Source of the DNA: Candidatus Zipacnadia bacterium
GTDB lineage: Bacteria; Armatimonadota; Zipacnadia; Zipacnadales; Zipacnadaceae
Direction: 5' to 3'
Assembly: GCA_029821215.1 (NCBI GenBank)
Contig: JALGTV010000182.1
Coordinates: forward strand, 1-6,998
DNA length: 6,998 bases
A model generated the notes under the pieces. That model saw nothing but the letters and a program-made list of their open reading frames with translations. It did no database searches and was not told the DNA's origin. Numbering within the stretch: the first letter of the stretch is position 1; every line of letters starts with the position of its first letter. This document shows positions 1-5,752 of the stretch, piece by piece. The translations under genes were made by a program, and so were the position numbers.

Positions 1-2
1 CG

Positions 3-173
3 ATGCATGTGGCTGACCGACTGGCGGTAGTGGCTGAGTATGATGGCTTTAACACTAACGCGGGTGCCGCCTATAATTTTCTGCCCAGCCAGCAAAAGAT
101 GGCAGCCATTGGGTACCTGGGATGGTCTGATCTGGACCGCCCGGTAGTAGGGCTAACATTTGCCATCCATTAA
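3..173 (+). CDS. C-terminal end of a probable outer-membrane beta-barrel protein (5' truncated)
   Basis: This frame is open from the window edge and ends at TAA 171-173, giving the last 56 residues of a protein that begins outside the window. The methionine at position 3 is probably internal. What is visible is a run of short segments with alternating polar and hydrophobic residues (for example RLAVVAEYDG, GAAYNF, MAAIGYLGW), separated by Asn/Gly/Asp turns and ending in the strand-like PVVGLTFAIH. This is the pattern of the last strands of an outer-membrane beta barrel. The AEYDG strand followed by an N-x-G turn recalls the YjbH/YbjH-like exopolysaccharide-associated barrel family, but that is recollection and not a search result. 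It lies 74 bases before the FAD oxidoreductase on the same strand, so the two could be co-transcribed. The stretch is too short to assign function firmly. Confidence 0.5.
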   Translation: MHVADRLAVVAEYDGFNTNAGAAYNFLPSQQKMAAIGYLGWSDLDRPVVGLTFAIH

Positions 174-247
174 GGATGCGGAGCGCAGGACGTCTCTGGT
201 GCGACGAGAGCCACTGAGCAGAGCACTACTTTGGTGGGCGGTTGGCT

Positions 248-1654
248 ATGTCCGGCTATGATTTGGTAATAATTGGTGCCGGCCCGGCGGGGCTGAGTTG
301 TGGGTATGAGGCCATCCGACAGGGTCAACAGCCGTTAATATTAGAGCAGGACTCTGTAGTCGGCGGTATCGCCCGCACTGTGCGGTTCGGCGACTATTAC
401 TTTGACCTTGGTGGTCACCGCTTTTTCACCAAGCAACCCGAAGTGGAACAGATTTGGCACACAATACTGGGCTCCGAGCTGCTCCGCCGGCCGCGGCTAT
501 CCCGCATTTACTACAATAACCGCTTAATTGGCTACCCCCTAAGGCCGTTGGATTGTCTGGCTAAGTTGGGGGTGCTGCAGTCACTGTTGGTGATAGGCAG
601 TTACATACGGGCCCGGTTGAGGCCGGTAGCTGAGGCCGAGGATTTGGCGCAGTGGATGACTAATCGGTTTGGCCGTCGGCTGTACCAAATGTTTTTCCAG
701 GCCTATACAGAGAAAGTCTGGGGAATGCCGGCCCAGCAGATCAGCAGTGACTGGGCGGCCCAGCGGGTGAAGTCGCTCTCCGTTGCTGAAGTACTTAAAA
801 ACGCCCTGGGACTGGCCGGCGGTCGGCATAGAAGTCTCATCGGGCAATTTGAGTATCCACGCCTGGGGGTGGGAATGATGTGGAGGCGGATGGCTGATCT
901 TATTGGTGACGGTGGCGGCCGAATTGCTTTCCAGCATCAGGTGGGCCAGATACATCACCAGGACGGACAAGTAATGGCGGTGACCGCCCACACGCCACAA
1001 GGACGCCGCGAGTATCGGGCTTCACACTTCGTCTCGTCAATGCCGTTACGGGAGCTGATACTGAGTCTGGAGCCGGCGGCACCAGCGGCTGTCCGCCGAG
1101 CGGCTAAAGCCCTGCGCTACCGGAATATGATAACTGTGATGTTGATAGTTAATGAGCCGGACATTTTTCCCGACAACTGGATTTACATCCAGTCACCACA
1201 CGTGCAGGTGGGACGAATACAGAACTATAAGAATTGGAGTCCTGACATGGTCCCCGACGCCGCCAAGACGTCATTGGGGTTAGAGTACTACTGCTGGGAG
1301 GATGGTGATTCGTGGCATATGCCCCAGGAAGAGTTAATAGCATTGGGCCAGCAGGAATGCGCTGAGCTGGAGTTGATTAACCCCGACCAGGTCGTGGCCG
1401 GCACGGTAGCCCGAGTGCCCAAGGCCTATCCAGTCTATGATCGCGGCTATGCCCAGCGCGTAGGGACGATCCGCGAGTACCTGAGCAGTTTACCTAATCT
1501 GCAAGTCATTGGCCGCAATGGCATGCATCGCTACAACAATATGGACCATTCTATGATGACCGGTCTGTTGGCGGCACGCAACATCTGTGGTGAAGACCAT
1601 AACCTCTGGCAAGTCAACGTGGGCGAAGACTATCTGGAAACTGCCGACAAGTAA
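248..1654 (+). CDS. FAD-dependent oxidoreductase, UDP-galactopyranose mutase / HemY-like family
   Basis: This is a complete 468-residue protein of the flavin amine-oxidoreductase superfamily. Residues 4-13 (YDLVIIGAGP) begin a Rossmann dinucleotide fold with GxGxxG at 10-15, followed by an acidic residue (E33) that would hold the FAD ribose, and a GG pair at 39-40. Family signatures follow: GGHRFFTK (55-62), YTEKVWGMP (153-161), VGRIQNYKNWSP (321-332) and a C-terminal FAD-contact segment with GRNGMHRYNN (422-431). It contains no export signal or membrane anchor, so a cytoplasmic place is expected. The family lies near UDP-galactopyranose mutase and protoporphyrinogen oxidase-like enzymes and often sits in polysaccharide gene clusters. 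The exact reaction is not known to me, and the sequence does not settle it. The start chosen is ATG 248, because GGTGGG at 233-238 is well spaced for it; the in-frame TTG at 242 would sit almost on that site. It ends with tandem TAA TAA stops. Confidence 0.85.
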   Translation: MSGYDLVIIGAGPAGLSCGYEAIRQGQQPLILEQDSVVGGIARTVRFGDYYFDLGGHRFFTKQPEVEQIWHTILGSELLRRPRLSRIYYNNRLIGYPLRPLDCLAKLGVLQSLLVIGSYIRARLRPVAEAEDLAQWMTNRFGRRLYQMFFQAYTEKVWGMPAQQISSDWAAQRVKSLSVAEVLKNALGLAGGRHRSLIGQFEYPRLGVGMMWRRMADLIGDGGGRIAFQHQVGQIHHQDGQVMAVTAHTPQGRREYRASHFVSSMPLRELILSLEPAAPAAVRRAAKALRYRNMITVMLIVNEPDIFPDNWIYIQSPHVQVGRIQNYKNWSPDMVPDAAKTSLGLEYYCWEDGDSWHMPQEELIALGQQECAELELINPDQVVAGTVARVPKAYPVYDRGYAQRVGTIREYLSSLPNLQVIGRNGMHRYNNMDHSMMTGLLAARNICGEDHNLWQVNVGEDYLETADK

Positions 1655-1666
1655 TAAGTCTACCCC

Positions 1667-1731
1667 CGCGTAGCGCCGGTTCTCAACCGGCGCTATTCGG
1701 TGGGGCGAGGTTAGAGAACCTCGCCTACGCG
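1667..1731. repeat. REP/BIME-like paired hairpins bounded by GTAG/CTAC
   Basis: Two perfect hairpins fill most of the gap between the FAD oxidoreductase and the dehydrogenase. The first has an 11-bp stem, 1671-1681 with 1685-1695 (TAGCGCCGGTT and its exact reverse complement), and a 3-base loop. The second has a 9-bp stem, 1704-1712 with 1717-1725, and a 4-base loop. The outer flanks also pair: CGCGTAG at 1667-1673 with CTACGCG at 1725-1731. The first hairpin is preceded by GTAG and the second is followed by CTAC, so each unit is GTAG plus hairpin and the two units are in opposite orientation. This is the architecture of bacterial interspersed mosaic elements built from REP sequences, which RAYT-type Y1 transposases mobilise. 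Neither hairpin is followed by a T tract, so simple intrinsic termination is less likely, although the element may affect mRNA stability. Only one full copy lies in the window, so the repeat family is inferred from structure. Confidence 0.6.
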
Positions 1732-1750
1732 CTGTAAAGGAGAATGGCGA

Positions 1751-3478
1751 ATGACTGACCCTCTAAGCGAATATCAAGCCGGCAGGGGTCCGATTCCGGG
1801 CGAGATGTTGGCCTGGCAGGTGTTTGGCCGGGGGCTGGAAAATGTAGGTCGCGACGGTCGGCCCCTCCGTATACCGGTACCTCGGCCTCAGTCTAATGAA
1901 TTACTGGCTCGGGTGGATGCGGCTGGTCTTTGCTTTAGTGACATCAAGATTCTAAAGCTGGGCAATGAGCATCCTCGCCTGAGCGGGCGAAATCTGGCAG
2001 ATAACCCAATAATATTGGGCCACGAAGCTTCGGTGACCATCGTTGAAGTCGGCGAGGACTTGTGGGACAAATTCTCGGTGGGCGACCGCTTTGTCATCCA
2101 GGCGGAAATATACTATCAGGGTAAGAATCTGGCTTTTGGCTATCTGCTGGCGGGGGCATTGGAGCAGTATGTACTGCTGGGTGATGAGATACTACGGGGC
2201 GACGAGGGCCTGTATATGATACCTGTCAGGCCGGAGGCTGGCTACGCGGAAACAGCCTTAGCTGAGCCGTGGGCATGTGTAGTGCACTCTTATACCACCG
2301 ACTTCCGCCGCACCTTGTTGCCTGGCGGAGTGGCTTGGATTATCGCGGCTGACGCCGGGGCTGACTATACCCTGGGCGAGTTAGCCCAAGCCAGCTCAGG
2401 ACCCGCCAGGATTGTGGCTACCAATGTAACAGGAGACCTCCAGGGGCAGATAGAAGCAGCAACAGACGCTTGGGGAGCTGAGTTGAAGACAGTAGACTTG
2501 GCTCGCCCCGAAGATGCAGCGCAGGTGCAAAGCCAACAGGCCGCGGCGGGTTTTGATGATATAGTTATCATTGGCCGTCCCGCAACCGAATTAGTGGCGG
2601 CGGCTGCCGCTACCCTGGGCAAGTATGGTACCCTGGCCCTGGTACTTGAAGCGGCGCTGCCGGGGCCAGTGCCGCTGGATATAAGCCGGATCCACTATGA
2701 TTATGTCCGGTATGTGGGCACATCTGGCGACGACATATCGGAAGCCTACACCTCCAGCCGCGACCCCCATCTTAAGCCCGAAGGCAAGGCTTTACTGATA
2801 GGTGGCGCCGGCCCGATGGGGCAGATGCACCTGCAGTTGGCTCTGGAGAGCAAACAAGGCCCGCAGTTGGTGGTCGTCACTGACATTGATGAGGAACGAT
2901 TGAGCCTGACAGCGGACCGATTCAGCGAAGTTGCCCGGCAGCATAACAAGCAACTATTCTACCTCAATCCCCAGCAACTGGGTGACGAGTATGATAAGCG
3001 GTTAAGTGAGCTGGCCCCGGGAGGGTTTGATGATATCGTACTGCTGGTGCCGTCGGCACCTCTGGCCCTGGGAGCAACCCAGTACCTGGCGGACACGGGT
3101 ATGATGAATATGTTTGCGGGCATCCCGCGAGGCACTATTGCTGATGTGGACCTGAATTTGGTGGCTCGGCGTGGCGTGCGATTTACGGGTACCAGTGGCT
3201 CGCGAATTGAGGACTTGGAGACCACGGTCCGGATGACGGAGACCGGTGAGCTGTCGCCCAATCGCTCAGTGGCCGCTATTGGGGGGATTGAAGCCGCTCA
3301 CAATGGCTTGCGGGCCGTGCGTGATGGCCTGATGCCGGGCAAGATAGTCATCTATCCTCAGATTGAGGGCCTCCCCTTAACTGCTCTGCCCGATCTATCG
3401 GCACGCCTGCCCGAGGTAGCGGCTCATCTGGGGCCGGGGGCCCAGCTTTTGCGACAATACCTGGCAAAGGTAGAATAA
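1751..3478 (+). CDS. Zinc-type alcohol/polyol dehydrogenase, sorbose-1-phosphate reductase-like, with two tandem Rossmann-like modules
   Basis: This 575-residue protein belongs to the medium-chain dehydrogenase/reductase superfamily, which normally oxidises or reduces a sugar, polyol or polyol phosphate with NAD(P). Residues 45-185 form the GroES-like catalytic domain: candidate zinc ligands are C61 in GLCFSDIK, H91 and E92 in LGHEAS, and E172 in EPWACVVHS. The four-cysteine structural zinc lobe of classical ADHs is absent. Residues 346-495 are a coenzyme domain with GAGPMG at 352-357 and D378 at the end of the second strand, which suggests NAD(H) preference. Between these, residues 191-336 form an extra module resembling the second half of that domain (GFDDIV at 267 and again at 425; GTSG at 323 and 480) but without a GxGxxG loop. 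SorE-type relatives are about 410 residues, so this protein is unusually long. AAAGGAG at 1736-1742 lies 8 bases before the ATG. The specific substrate is unknown. Confidence 0.8.
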   Translation: MTDPLSEYQAGRGPIPGEMLAWQVFGRGLENVGRDGRPLRIPVPRPQSNELLARVDAAGLCFSDIKILKLGNEHPRLSGRNLADNPIILGHEASVTIVEVGEDLWDKFSVGDRFVIQAEIYYQGKNLAFGYLLAGALEQYVLLGDEILRGDEGLYMIPVRPEAGYAETALAEPWACVVHSYTTDFRRTLLPGGVAWIIAADAGADYTLGELAQASSGPARIVATNVTGDLQGQIEAATDAWGAELKTVDLARPEDAAQVQSQQAAAGFDDIVIIGRPATELVAAAAATLGKYGTLALVLEAALPGPVPLDISRIHYDYVRYVGTSGDDISEAYTSSRDPHLKPEGKALLIGGAGPMGQMHLQLALESKQGPQLVVVTDIDEERLSLTADRFSEVARQHNKQLFYLNPQQLGDEYDKRLSELAPGGFDDIVLLVPSAPLALGATQYLADTGMMNMFAGIPRGTIADVDLNLVARRGVRFTGTSGSRIEDLETTVRMTETGELSPNRSVAAIGGIEAAHNGLRAVRDGLMPGKIVIYPQIEGLPLTALPDLSARLPEVAAHLGPGAQLLRQYLAKVE

Positions 3479-3544
3479 ACAGATGAGTGACTGGCTCGGG
3501 CCATTGATTAGAGCGACGGCGATTACGCGAGTCTGCGGTCGGGG

Positions 3545-3631
3545 ATGGGTATATTGGCGGTGTTGCCGCTAATTGCCGCGCTGGTGTTTCTCTGGCGACT
3601 ATTTGCCGACCGAAAGCAAGCGGGATGTTAG
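3545..3631 (+). CDS. Possible 28-residue single-pass membrane peptide
   Basis: An ATG at 3545 opens a 28-codon frame ending at TAG 3629-3631. Residues 2-20 are almost all hydrophobic (ILAVLPLIAALVFLWRLF) and are followed by a charged tail containing ADRKQ, as in a small single-pass membrane peptide with a positively charged cytoplasmic end. I see no good ribosome binding site directly before it. A second ATG at 3483, four bases after the dehydrogenase stop, begins MSDWLGPLIR in another frame. Skipping about one base near 3508-3514 would join the two into a peptide of about 49 residues (MSDWLGPLI, then SDGDYASLRSG, then the membrane segment). So this may be the remnant of a small frameshifted gene or may be chance. 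I recognise no family. Confidence 0.2.
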   Translation: MGILAVLPLIAALVFLWRLFADRKQAGC

Positions 3632-3647
3632 TCTGGATGACGCACTA

Positions 3648-3654
3648 AAAGGAG
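3648..3654 (+). promoter_or_regulatory. Ribosome binding site that fixes the GH57 start at 3660
   Basis: AAAGGAG lies 5 bases before ATG 3660. The same frame is open upstream to a possible start at 3573, but the residues encoded there do not resemble the family. From 3660 the protein opens with the expected first strand, GCFVLVLHGHIPYV, so translation starts here. Confidence 0.75.
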
Positions 3655-3659
3655 ATAAT

Positions 3660-4271
3660 ATGGCTGAGCCTCTGGGCTGTTTTGTGCTGGTGCTGCATGG
3701 GCACATCCCGTATGTGCTGGGCCACGGGACTTGGCCCCACGGTGCCCAGATGCTTTATGAGGCGGCGGCTGATACCTATATTCCCCTGCTGTGGACCCTG
3801 GAGGAGCTGGCCTATGAGGGCATCTCGGCCAAGTTAGTAATCAGCTTCAGCCCGATTACTATGGAGCAATTGGCTGACGAGCGCTTCCAGGAGTGGTTTG
3901 AAGGGTATCTGAGTGACAAAATACACTGGGCGGGCGAGAATGAGGGGCAGTTCGGCAGTTGGGGGGAAGGTCATCTGGAATATCTGGCCCGCCGCTGGCG
4001 CCAGCACTATGAGGCCGTACGAGACAGTTTCTGTAACCGCTATAATCGCAATATCCTGGCCCAGTACCGGCAGATGCAGGATGCCGGCCACATTGAAGTG
4101 ATGACTTCGGCGGCTACCCATGGCTATCTGCCGCTGCTGCACGAAGATGCCAGCGTCAATCTGCAAGTATGCCAGGCCGTGCAGACCTACCAAAAGTACT
4201 TTGGCCGCTGGCCACGGGCATTTTGGCTGCCGGAGGGGGCCTATCGGAGCCTTATGCGCGCCGGGGCATAG
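3660..4271 (+). CDS. GH57/DUF1957 1,4-alpha-glucan branching-type enzyme, N-terminal part before a frameshift
   Basis: This is the first 203 codons of a glycoside hydrolase family 57 protein of the DUF1957 type, whose characterised members move alpha-1,4-glucan segments to alpha-1,6 branches in glycogen. The (beta/alpha)7 barrel begins at once with LVLHGHIPYV (H13 and H15 are the usual start-of-barrel histidines), then TWPHG and LYEAAADTYIPLL. THGYLPLL at 153-160 and FWLPEGAYR at 188-196 are family motifs; E192 is the expected catalytic nucleophile. The match stops abruptly after AYRS (residue 197): the frame gives a few unrelated residues and TAG at 4269-4271, while the rest of the enzyme continues in the -1 frame from about 4250. 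The gene therefore looks intact apart from one missing base. It has no signal peptide, which fits a cytoplasmic glycogen enzyme. It follows the dehydrogenase on the same strand after 181 bases. Alone this fragment lacks the second catalytic acid and should be inactive. Confidence 0.8.
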   Translation: MAEPLGCFVLVLHGHIPYVLGHGTWPHGAQMLYEAAADTYIPLLWTLEELAYEGISAKLVISFSPITMEQLADERFQEWFEGYLSDKIHWAGENEGQFGSWGEGHLEYLARRWRQHYEAVRDSFCNRYNRNILAQYRQMQDAGHIEVMTSAATHGYLPLLHEDASVNLQVCQAVQTYQKYFGRWPRAFWLPEGAYRSLMRAGA

Positions 4272-5335
4272 AAGAGTTCCTGGCCGAAAATGGCCTTGAC
4301 TACTTTGTAGTTGACACTCACTTGCTGGGCGGTGGCGGCCCGGAGCCGGTGGACATTGACTGGGAGCACACTGTAGGCAAGTTGTGGGGCCGTATCCGTA
4401 AGGTTCGCCAGCCGCAGCACTATTTGGGTGATAAATCGCCCTATCTACCTTACTTTGTGGGCCATGCGTATGAGGATCATCCGCCGGTAGCCGTGCTGGT
4501 GCGCGATCCGCAGACAGGACTTAAAGTATGGAGTGCGGAGCACGGCTATCCGGGTGACTTCAATTATCTGGAGTTCCATAAAAAACATATTCCCGGTGAT
4601 TTGCGTTACTGGCGAATCACCGATGGCAATAATAACCTGGGCAGCAAGCAGCTATATCAGCCGGATTGGGCCGATGGCCAATTGCGCGCCCATGCGGGCA
4701 ATTTTCTGTGGACGGTGAAGGAGACCCTGCGAGCCGGGCCCCGGCCTGACGGGCGACTACCGGTGGTCTGTGCCCCCTTTGATGCCGAGCTGTTTGGGCA
4801 CTGGTGGTTTGAAGGGCCGCGATTTCTGGTGCATGCGCTGCGCTGGATGCACCAGGACCCGGAAATTGAGGTGCTGACCGGTAGCGAATACCTGGCCCGG
4901 TACTCCCCGCAGACCGCCATTACCCTCCCCGAGGGCTCCTGGGGAGCCGGCGGTGGACACTGGGTGTGGCTGAACGAAGACACCACTTGGACCTGGCAGC
5001 GGATCTATGATGCCGAGTTAGACCTGCGCGCCCTCATCCAGAACCACGGGACCGGTCACGATGAGACCATGGGTAGCCTTATCAAGCAGGCAATGAGGGA
5101 GCTGCTGCTATTGCAAGCCTCTGACTGGCAGTTTCTCATCACTACCTGGTCGGCCCGTGACTATGCCGAGGTTCGCATTCAGTCGCATCACACCGATTTC
5201 AAGCGGGTAGTGGACTTGGCCCGCAAATACGCGCGCGGGGAATGGATTAGCGAGCAGGAGTGGGCCTTTTTCGGGGGCTTATGCCAGCGAGACAAGGTCT
5301 TTAGTGACATCAAGCCAAAGTGGTATTTCGTCTAA
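4250..5335 (+). CDS. GH57/DUF1957 1,4-alpha-glucan branching-type enzyme, C-terminal part after the frameshift
   Basis: This is the remaining 361 codons of the same enzyme, in the -1 frame relative to the upstream part. Homology-like sequence resumes at PYARRGIEEF (4250 onward) and continues with NGLDYFVVDTHLL. CAPFDAELFGHWWFEG follows, in which the Asp (about residue 375 of the joined protein) is the expected general acid and DxELFGHWW is the hallmark of DUF1957. Then come the helical C-terminal domain with GSWGAGGGHWVW, and ELLLLQASDWQFL with the downstream YAEVR and H..DFKRV pattern. Joined to the first part it gives about 558 residues, in the range I expect for the family. The frame is technically open from an ATG at 4169, but residues encoded between 4169 and 4249 do not resemble the family and that ATG lies inside the upstream reading frame, so I do not take it as a true start. 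Whether the cell makes one protein, two pieces or none depends on the frameshift being real. Confidence 0.78.
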   Translation, partial: PYARRGIEEFLAENGLDYFVVDTHLLGGGGPEPVDIDWEHTVGKLWGRIRKVRQPQHYLGDKSPYLPYFVGHAYEDHPPVAVLVRDPQTGLKVWSAEHGYPGDFNYLEFHKKHIPGDLRYWRITDGNNNLGSKQLYQPDWADGQLRAHAGNFLWTVKETLRAGPRPDGRLPVVCAPFDAELFGHWWFEGPRFLVHALRWMHQDPEIEVLTGSEYLARYSPQTAITLPEGSWGAGGGHWVWLNEDTTWTWQRIYDAELDLRALIQNHGTGHDETMGSLIKQAMRELLLLQASDWQFLITTWSARDYAEVRIQSHHTDFKRVVDLARKYARGEWISEQEWAFFGGLCQRDKVFSDIKPKWYFV

Positions 5336-5358
5336 CTGCTCAGTGCTACCCGCATACC

Positions 5359-5376
5359 AAAAAGCTACCCCGTAGC
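5359..5376 (-). terminator. Intrinsic terminator-like hairpin downstream of tRNA-Asp
   Basis: Read on the minus strand, GCTAC GGG GTAGC (5376 to 5364) is followed directly by TTTTT (5363 to 5359). The stem is only 5 perfect base pairs, and can be lengthened by a G-U and an A-U pair with small mismatches. It sits about 30 bases beyond the tRNA 3' end. A further run of six T on the minus strand (5396-5401 region) lies just after the CCA. Together these make a plausible end for the tRNA transcript. Confidence 0.5.
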
Positions 5377-5406
5377 CTGCGGCCAAGGGCAGCGGAAAAA
5401 ACTTAG

Positions 5407-5484
5407 TGGCGGGGCTGACGGGACTTGAACCCGCGACCTCCGGCTTGACAGGCCGGCACTCTAAACCAACTGAGCTACAGCCCC
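5407..5484 (-). tRNA. tRNA-Asp (anticodon GTC), CCA end encoded
   Basis: The reverse complement folds as a complete cloverleaf. The 7-bp acceptor stem GGGGCTG (5484-5478) pairs perfectly with CAGCCCC (5417-5411). The D arm carries TAGCTCAGTTGG. The anticodon stem CCGGC/GCCGG encloses the loop CTGTCAA with anticodon GTC, which reads aspartate codons GAC and GAU. The T loop is TTCAAGT. The discriminator base is G (complement of 5410), as expected for aspartate, followed by an encoded CCA (complement of 5407-5409). It is transcribed against its protein-coding neighbours and has its own promoter and terminator-like signals. No integrase or duplicated tRNA end is seen nearby, so it does not appear to mark an integration site within this window. 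Confidence 0.96.
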
Positions 5485-5497
5485 GACAATGAAAATA

Positions 5498-5520
5498 TGC
5501 TCGCTCTCCCGCAGCGAGCA
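5498..5520 (-). other. Leader hairpin between the tRNA-Asp promoter and the tRNA
   Basis: An 8-bp perfect inverted repeat, TGCTCGCT at 5498-5505 and AGCGAGCA at 5513-5520, encloses a 7-base loop. On the minus strand it begins close to the predicted transcription start and is followed by TATTTTCATT before the tRNA 5' end at 5484. It may be a leader structure removed during RNase P processing. The short T-rich tail also makes it resemble a weak terminator acting on transcripts that come from further upstream. The stem is certain from the sequence; the role is inference. Confidence 0.5.
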
Positions 5521-5525
5521 CCAGT

Positions 5526-5554
5526 AGGTTAGCACATCTGGGTATCATTGTCAA
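5526..5554 (-). promoter_or_regulatory. Sigma70-type promoter for tRNA-Asp
   Basis: On the minus strand, TTGACA (complement of 5549-5554) is a perfect -35 box. After exactly 17 bases comes TAACCT (complement of 5526-5531), a weak -10 box preceded by TGC, which gives an extended -10 of the TGn type. Transcription would begin near 5519, about 35 bases before the mature tRNA. The perfect -35, ideal spacing and correct orientation make this convincing despite the poor -10. Confidence 0.6.
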
Positions 5555-5556
5555 TA

Positions 5557-5577
5557 TAGCGCCGGTTCAGCCACCGG
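5557..5577 (+). repeat. Degenerate relative of the REP-like hairpin
   Basis: TAGCGCCGGTT at 5557-5567 is identical to the left arm of the hairpin at 1671-1681. Here the right arm has decayed: only CCGGT (5562-5566) and ACCGG (5573-5577) still pair. The position just upstream of the tRNA promoter is intergenic, as expected for such elements. It is supporting but weak evidence that the 1667-1731 structure belongs to a dispersed repeat family. Confidence 0.3.
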
Positions 5578-5658
5578 ACCCGCCGAGGAGCAGGAAACGC
5601 CGTGCCCCCGCCGCCTGGGAGCTGCTGGCCACTAATTAGGAGTGTACGGTGAGTTAGT

Positions 5659-5730
5659 ATGGAAAAAGTGCAGCAGGTCACCAGGAGGGTCATGGATGTG
5701 GACAGAGAAATGGGAACTATGGGCCAGTAA
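5659..5730 (+). CDS. Possible 23-residue upstream ORF before the NagB-like gene
   Basis: An ATG at 5659, preceded by GGTGAG at 5649-5654, opens a 23-codon frame ending at TAA 5728-5730. The stop is 22 bases before the NagB-like start and the frame differs from that gene. The peptide begins MEKVQQVTRRVMDV and is charged and helix-prone. It could be a translated leader that affects the downstream gene, or chance. No family is recognised, and it contains no run of regulatory codons such as those of attenuator leader peptides. Confidence 0.15.
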   Translation: MEKVQQVTRRVMDVDREMGTMGQ

Positions 5731-5740
5731 TCGTATGACC

Positions 5741-5747
5741 AAGGAGG
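5741..5747 (+). promoter_or_regulatory. Ribosome binding site that fixes the NagB-like start at 5753
   Basis: AAGGAGG, a near-perfect Shine-Dalgarno sequence, lies 5 bases before ATG 5753 and 8 bases before a second in-frame ATG at 5756. The frame is open upstream to GTG 5642, but the residues encoded there are unlike the family, so translation should start at 5753 or 5756. Confidence 0.75.
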
Positions 5748-5752
5748 AATCA

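Noticed and set aside
581..1000. 139-codon minus-strand frame inside the FAD oxidoreductase gene
   Set aside because: It is the antisense shadow of a well-supported gene, with no family-like motifs.
1671..1725. Paired hairpins as a plain intrinsic terminator of the FAD oxidoreductase gene
   Set aside because: Neither hairpin is followed by a T tract, and the paired inverted GTAG/CTAC layout fits a REP doublet better, although a terminating effect is not excluded.
3573..3659. Upstream extension of the GH57 frame
   Set aside because: The 29 extra residues do not resemble the family start, and a strong ribosome binding site at 3648-3654 serves ATG 3660.
4233..4243. Programmed -1 slippage at the GGGGG run in the GH57 gene
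   Set aside because: The frame-0 codons are GAG GGG GCC, so the A-site tRNA could not re-pair in the -1 frame as an X XXY YYZ heptamer requires, and slipping here would discard the family-matching AYR residues. No obvious downstream stem was found by eye.
4169..4249. ATG 4169 as an independent start for the GH57 C-terminal part
   Set aside because: The 27 residues it would add are unlike the family, no ribosome binding site precedes it, and it lies in the middle of the conserved upstream reading frame.
5407..5484. tRNA as an integration site for a mobile island
   Set aside because: I see no integrase gene, no direct repeat of the tRNA end and no change in gene character on either side within the window.
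5279..5554. 91-codon minus-strand frame containing the phrase SSVGLECRPVKPEVAGSSPVSP
   Set aside because: It lies over the tRNA-Asp gene; the phrase is simply a translated tRNA, a common false protein in databases. The tRNA fold explains the sequence.
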